Source: Marinobacterium sp. xm-d-530 (GTDB lineage: Bacteria > Pseudomonadota > Gammaproteobacteria > Pseudomonadales > Balneatricaceae). Taken from it: DNA of 7,588 bases. The notes below the pieces were generated by a model, which was not told where the DNA came from, made no database searches, and saw only the letters and a list, made by a program, of their open reading frames with translations. A program made the translations under genes and the position numbers. The stretch lies in contig CATEEE010000235.1 of NCBI GenBank assembly GCA_949499045.1, positions 1 through 7,588 on the forward strand, written 5' to 3'. Each line of letters opens with the position of its first letter. Positions within the stretch are counted from its first letter, which is position 1. Positions 5,957 through 7,588 of the stretch are shown one piece after another.

Positions 5957-7102
5957 TTACATATTCAGCTTGCCAGGGAAGAAGTGCTCGTAAGCGGTCA
6001 CCACATCGGTGCCTGCCATGATTTCGAAGTAGCCGACACGTTCAACCCATGCTCGTTGACTGTCTAGGATACGTTTCATGAACGGATCCTGTTCCAGTTC
6101 AGCGATGATCTTATCCCAAGATTCGATTTGACCCTTCAGAATGTCTTTCGAGGTGCGGTGAACTTTAACGCCTTCATCACGCTCAAGTTCCATCAAGTCT
6201 TGTGAGTACTGATCCAATGCAAGCATAGTGTTGGCAGTTGAAGCTGATTCAACGCCGTACTGAAGAATTGCCTGAAGATCAGGATCTAGTGATTCATATA
6301 GATCGCGGTTGAAGATGATTTCAAACGATTCTGACGCCTGGTGGTAAGAGCTTAGGTAGTAATTTTTCGCTACGTCAGCCGCACCAAATCGACGGTCAGA
6401 AGTTGGGTTGTTGAACTCGAATGCGTCGATAACGCCACGTTCCATTGCTGGAACAATCTCGCCGCCCGGTAGCTGTGCAACCGCCATACCCATGTTTTGC
6501 AGAAGGTCAGCTGCAAGGCCTACAGTACGGTATTTGAAACCGTTAAGGTCTGCTGCAGTGTTAACTTCGTTTTTGAACCAACCAAATGGTTGAGGGAACA
6601 TTGGGAAGCCCATAAAGCCAACAATGTTAAGACCCATCATTTCCTGTGTCAGTTCACGGTACAGTTCTTGGCCGCCCCCTTTGTAGAACCAGCCCATCAT
6701 CGTATTGGCGTTACCGCCGAATACTGGACCTGTGCCAAATAGAGATGCTGCTTTGTTCTTACCGTACCAGTAAACAGGTACCTGGTGACCAGCGTCGATA
6801 ATACCGTCGTTTACAGCATCCAGAACTTGGAATGCTTTTACGACTGCGCCAGCTGGTAGTAGTTCTACCTTCAAGCGACCGCCAGACATTTCCTCCACAC
6901 GATCGCAGTACTGCTTAGCCATCTCTTGGAAGATGTCAGATGCTGGCCATGAAGATTGCATTTTGATTGTCACGGCTTTGCTGTGACCACCGGCTAGGAC
7001 TGCTGGTGCAGCGGCTGCACCTGCTGCTAAGGCGCCTGCTGCAGCACCGCCTTTAAGGAATGAACGACGATTAATCGTTTTGTTCTCTTTTTCTTGAGAC
7101 AT
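5957..7102 (-). CDS. TRAP transporter substrate-binding protein, Tat-exported (TakP/FcbT1 type)
   Basis: Periplasmic solute receptor that delivers its ligand to the TRAP permease encoded downstream. The 381-residue product begins with a twin-arginine signal: NRRSFLKGG (11-19), an Ala/Gly-rich hydrophobic stretch to about residue 36 and a likely cleavage after AVLA (34-37). The mature part is the DctP-family fold of the TakP/FcbT1 branch: PAGAVVKAFQVLDAVNDGIIDA (83-104), YWYGKN, GWFKNEVNTAADLNGFKYRTVG (164-185) with Arg182 at the conserved carboxylate-binding position, GGEIVPAMERGVIDAFEFNNPTSD (203-226), and a C-terminal helical region. Characterised relatives bind monocarboxylates such as 2-oxoacids (TakP) or lactate, so a small organic acid is the best guess. 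The motif EFNNPTSD replaces the EWVGPYDD form of TakP, suggesting different specificity. The ATG has GAGGTGA 3-6 nt upstream. It is the first gene of the operon and follows a 265-nt AT-rich regulatory region. Confidence 0.94.
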   Translation of the reverse strand: MSQEKENKTINRRSFLKGGAAAGALAAGAAAAPAVLAGGHSKAVTIKMQSSWPASDIFQEMAKQYCDRVEEMSGGRLKVELLPAGAVVKAFQVLDAVNDGIIDAGHQVPVYWYGKNKAASLFGTGPVFGGNANTMMGWFYKGGGQELYRELTQEMMGLNIVGFMGFPMFPQPFGWFKNEVNTAADLNGFKYRTVGLAADLLQNMGMAVAQLPGGEIVPAMERGVIDAFEFNNPTSDRRFGAADVAKNYYLSSYHQASESFEIIFNRDLYESLDPDLQAILQYGVESASTANTMLALDQYSQDLMELERDEGVKVHRTSKDILKGQIESWDKIIAELEQDPFMKRILDSQRAWVERVGYFEIMAGTDVVTAYEHFFPGKLNM

Positions 7103-7150
7103 TATTCACCTCGTTAACGATCTATTGTTTTTTTATCCGTTACACGTGCT

Positions 7151-7179
7151 AGGAATCTGTGACCGAAGTCGTAATTCCT
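7151..7179 (-). promoter_or_regulatory. Hairpin with UUCG loop in the TRAP operon leader
   Basis: On the minus strand AGGAAT (7174-7179) pairs with ATTCCT (7151-7156). Inside them GAC-TTCG-GTC forms a C(UUCG)G-capped mini-stem, separated from the outer stem by an internal loop. If transcription starts near 7192 this lies wholly in the leader of the binding-protein mRNA, about 50 nt before the ATG. It may stabilise the 5' end or be a regulatory structure; no known riboswitch class was recognised. Confidence 0.4.
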
Positions 7180-7198
7180 TGAGTATTACTTGAATACC

Positions 7199-7227
7199 CA
7201 CATACAGCATACGTCATAATTTGTTAA
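7199..7227 (-). promoter_or_regulatory. Candidate promoter of the TRAP operon
   Basis: On the minus strand TTAACA (7222-7227, 5/6 to the -35 consensus) is followed by a 17-nt spacer and TATGTG (7199-7204, only 3/6 to the -10 consensus). A weak -10 with a good -35 fits a promoter needing an activator. One arm of the CATACG repeat falls in the spacer and the other just upstream of the -35 element. This is a tentative assignment in AT-rich DNA. Confidence 0.3.
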
Positions 7228-7252
7228 AAAAGATCATTAATAATGTCGTATG
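7208..7252. repeat. Paired inverted repeat CATACGnCAT, candidate operator
   Basis: CATACGTCAT (7208-7217) and ATGTCGTATG (7243-7252) are inverted copies of CATACGnCAT, with one mismatch at the n position; the match continues into CATnAT, giving 11 of 13. The arm centres are 35 bp apart, a little over three helical turns, so both would face nearly the same side of the helix. Such spacing suits two operator half-sites or two dimers of a regulator. No regulator gene is visible in the window and I cannot name the family. Confidence 0.45.
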
Positions 7253-7301
7253 TGTTAATTTTAAATTTGTGAGATATAAATTAATAAATTACAAAAAAGT
7301 T

Positions 7302-7344
7302 AATAAAAATCAATTACTTGTTATTGGTATTTATGATTTTTATT
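7302..7344. repeat. 11-bp inverted repeat AATAAAAATCA / TGATTTTTATT
   Basis: Perfect 11-bp arms at 7302-7312 and 7334-7344 flank a 21-nt spacer. It lies just downstream of the stop of the unrecognised minus-strand gene at 7368. The arms are almost pure A/T, so it is a poor intrinsic terminator, and the chance of occurrence in such AT-rich DNA is not small. It could be a site for a regulator or a nucleoid protein. Confidence 0.3.
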
Positions 7345-7367
7345 TCATTTTTTCCACAATGTGAACT

Positions 7368-7588
7368 CTATTGACTGCCCGGACGTAGTCCACACTGATC
7401 CAAAAGGTCTTGCCATGATTGAGTGTGTTTTTCTCGTGCTTTTAGATATCTGGACCAGACCTCTCCCTCTGGATGGGTGTAGGTATTTAGCCATTGGCTT
7501 TGAGGTAAGTTAAGTGAGGTGTTAATGGCTTGATGGAGGTCGCTCCATTGGCGCCCTGAACGTTCAACGTGAGCGATGTAAGGCTGCA
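7368..7588 (-). CDS. C-terminal end of an unrecognised protein (partial)
   Basis: An open frame enters from the window edge (first complete codon at 7586) and runs 72 codons to a TAG at 7368-7370; the start lies outside. The visible residues are hydrophilic, with several Trp and many charged or Gln residues: segments such as HVERSGRQWSDLHQAI, LPQSQWLNTY, EVWSRYLKAREKHTQSW and the closing DLLDQCGLRPGSQ. This looks like a helical soluble C-terminus. No membrane segment or known motif was recognised, and I do not assign a function. The competing plus-strand frame over the same region is shorter and lacks a ribosome site. The gene reads in the same direction as the TRAP operon but is separated from it by 265 nt. 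Confidence 0.6.
   Translation of the reverse strand, partial: QPYIAHVERSGRQWSDLHQAINTSLNLPQSQWLNTYTHPEGEVWSRYLKAREKHTQSWQDLLDQCGLRPGSQ

Larger units (their letters stand above)
7103..7367. other. AT-rich intergenic regulatory region upstream of the TRAP operon
   Basis: This is the only long non-coding stretch between genes in the window. It contains no plausible open frame. Much of 7218-7350 is A/T-rich. It holds, from the operon outward: a 10-bp palindrome TCGTTAACGA (7111-7120) next to the ribosome site, a CACGTG palindrome (7143-7148), a UUCG-capped hairpin (7151-7179), GTATT-N5-AATAC (7183-7197), a candidate promoter (7199-7227), paired CATACG repeats (7208-7252) and an 11-bp inverted repeat (7302-7344). 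The upstream gene is on the same strand, so this region must carry both its 3' end and the operon promoter. Confidence 0.7.

Noticed and set aside
6408..6742. Two overlapping plus-strand open frames opposite the binding-protein gene
   Set aside because: Antisense shadows without ribosome sites or recognisable domains.
7361..7513. Plus-strand frame of 50 codons starting with GTG opposite the partial minus-strand gene
   Set aside because: No ribosome site, rare start codon, and shorter than the opposing frame, whose residue composition looks more like a real protein.

Overview
This window looks like chromosomal DNA from a marine gammaproteobacterium, plausibly of the Oceanospirillales/Marinomonas type. 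The reasons are a TusA and a thioredoxin-2 of clear gammaproteobacterial type, a FinO/ProQ-domain protein, a TRAP transporter operon of the kind common in marine bacteria, and moderate GC with very AT-rich regulatory DNA. The assignment is inferred from protein character only; no species can be named.

Layout. Positions 68-1389 (plus strand) hold three small housekeeping genes. tusA (tRNA 2-thiolation sulfur carrier) overlaps by ATGA a ProQ/FinO-domain RNA chaperone gene. After a 99-nt gap with two hairpin/dyad structures comes trxC (zinc-binding thioredoxin 2). trxC ends tail-to-tail, with overlapping stop codons, against a long minus-strand operon.

The minus-strand operon runs from about 7200 down to 1386. 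In transcription order it encodes a Tat-exported TRAP substrate-binding protein (TakP/FcbT1 type), the small TRAP permease (DctQ type), the large TRAP permease (DctM type), an amidase-signature hydrolase, a 54-residue two-helix membrane protein absent from simple long-ORF lists, and a D-2-hydroxyacid dehydrogenase. The last four genes are separated by 1 nt, 1 nt and a 1-nt overlap, so they are almost certainly co-translated. A GC-rich stem-loop between the binding-protein gene and the permease genes probably sets stoichiometry. The coherent reading is an uptake-and-catabolism module: a small organic acid or amide-bearing acid is captured in the periplasm, imported, hydrolysed by the amidase, and the 2-oxo or 2-hydroxy acid product is interconverted by the dehydrogenase. 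The substrate is not determinable from sequence alone.

Positions 7103-7367 are an AT-rich regulatory region with several inverted repeats and a candidate promoter for the operon. Positions 7368-7588 carry the 3' end of another minus-strand gene that continues beyond the window and that I do not recognise.

No tRNA, rRNA, CRISPR, insertion sequence or phage feature was seen. The most noteworthy items are the hidden small membrane protein within the amidase-dehydrogenase operon, the large dyad over the trxC promoter and ribosome site, and the paired operator-like repeats upstream of the TRAP operon.
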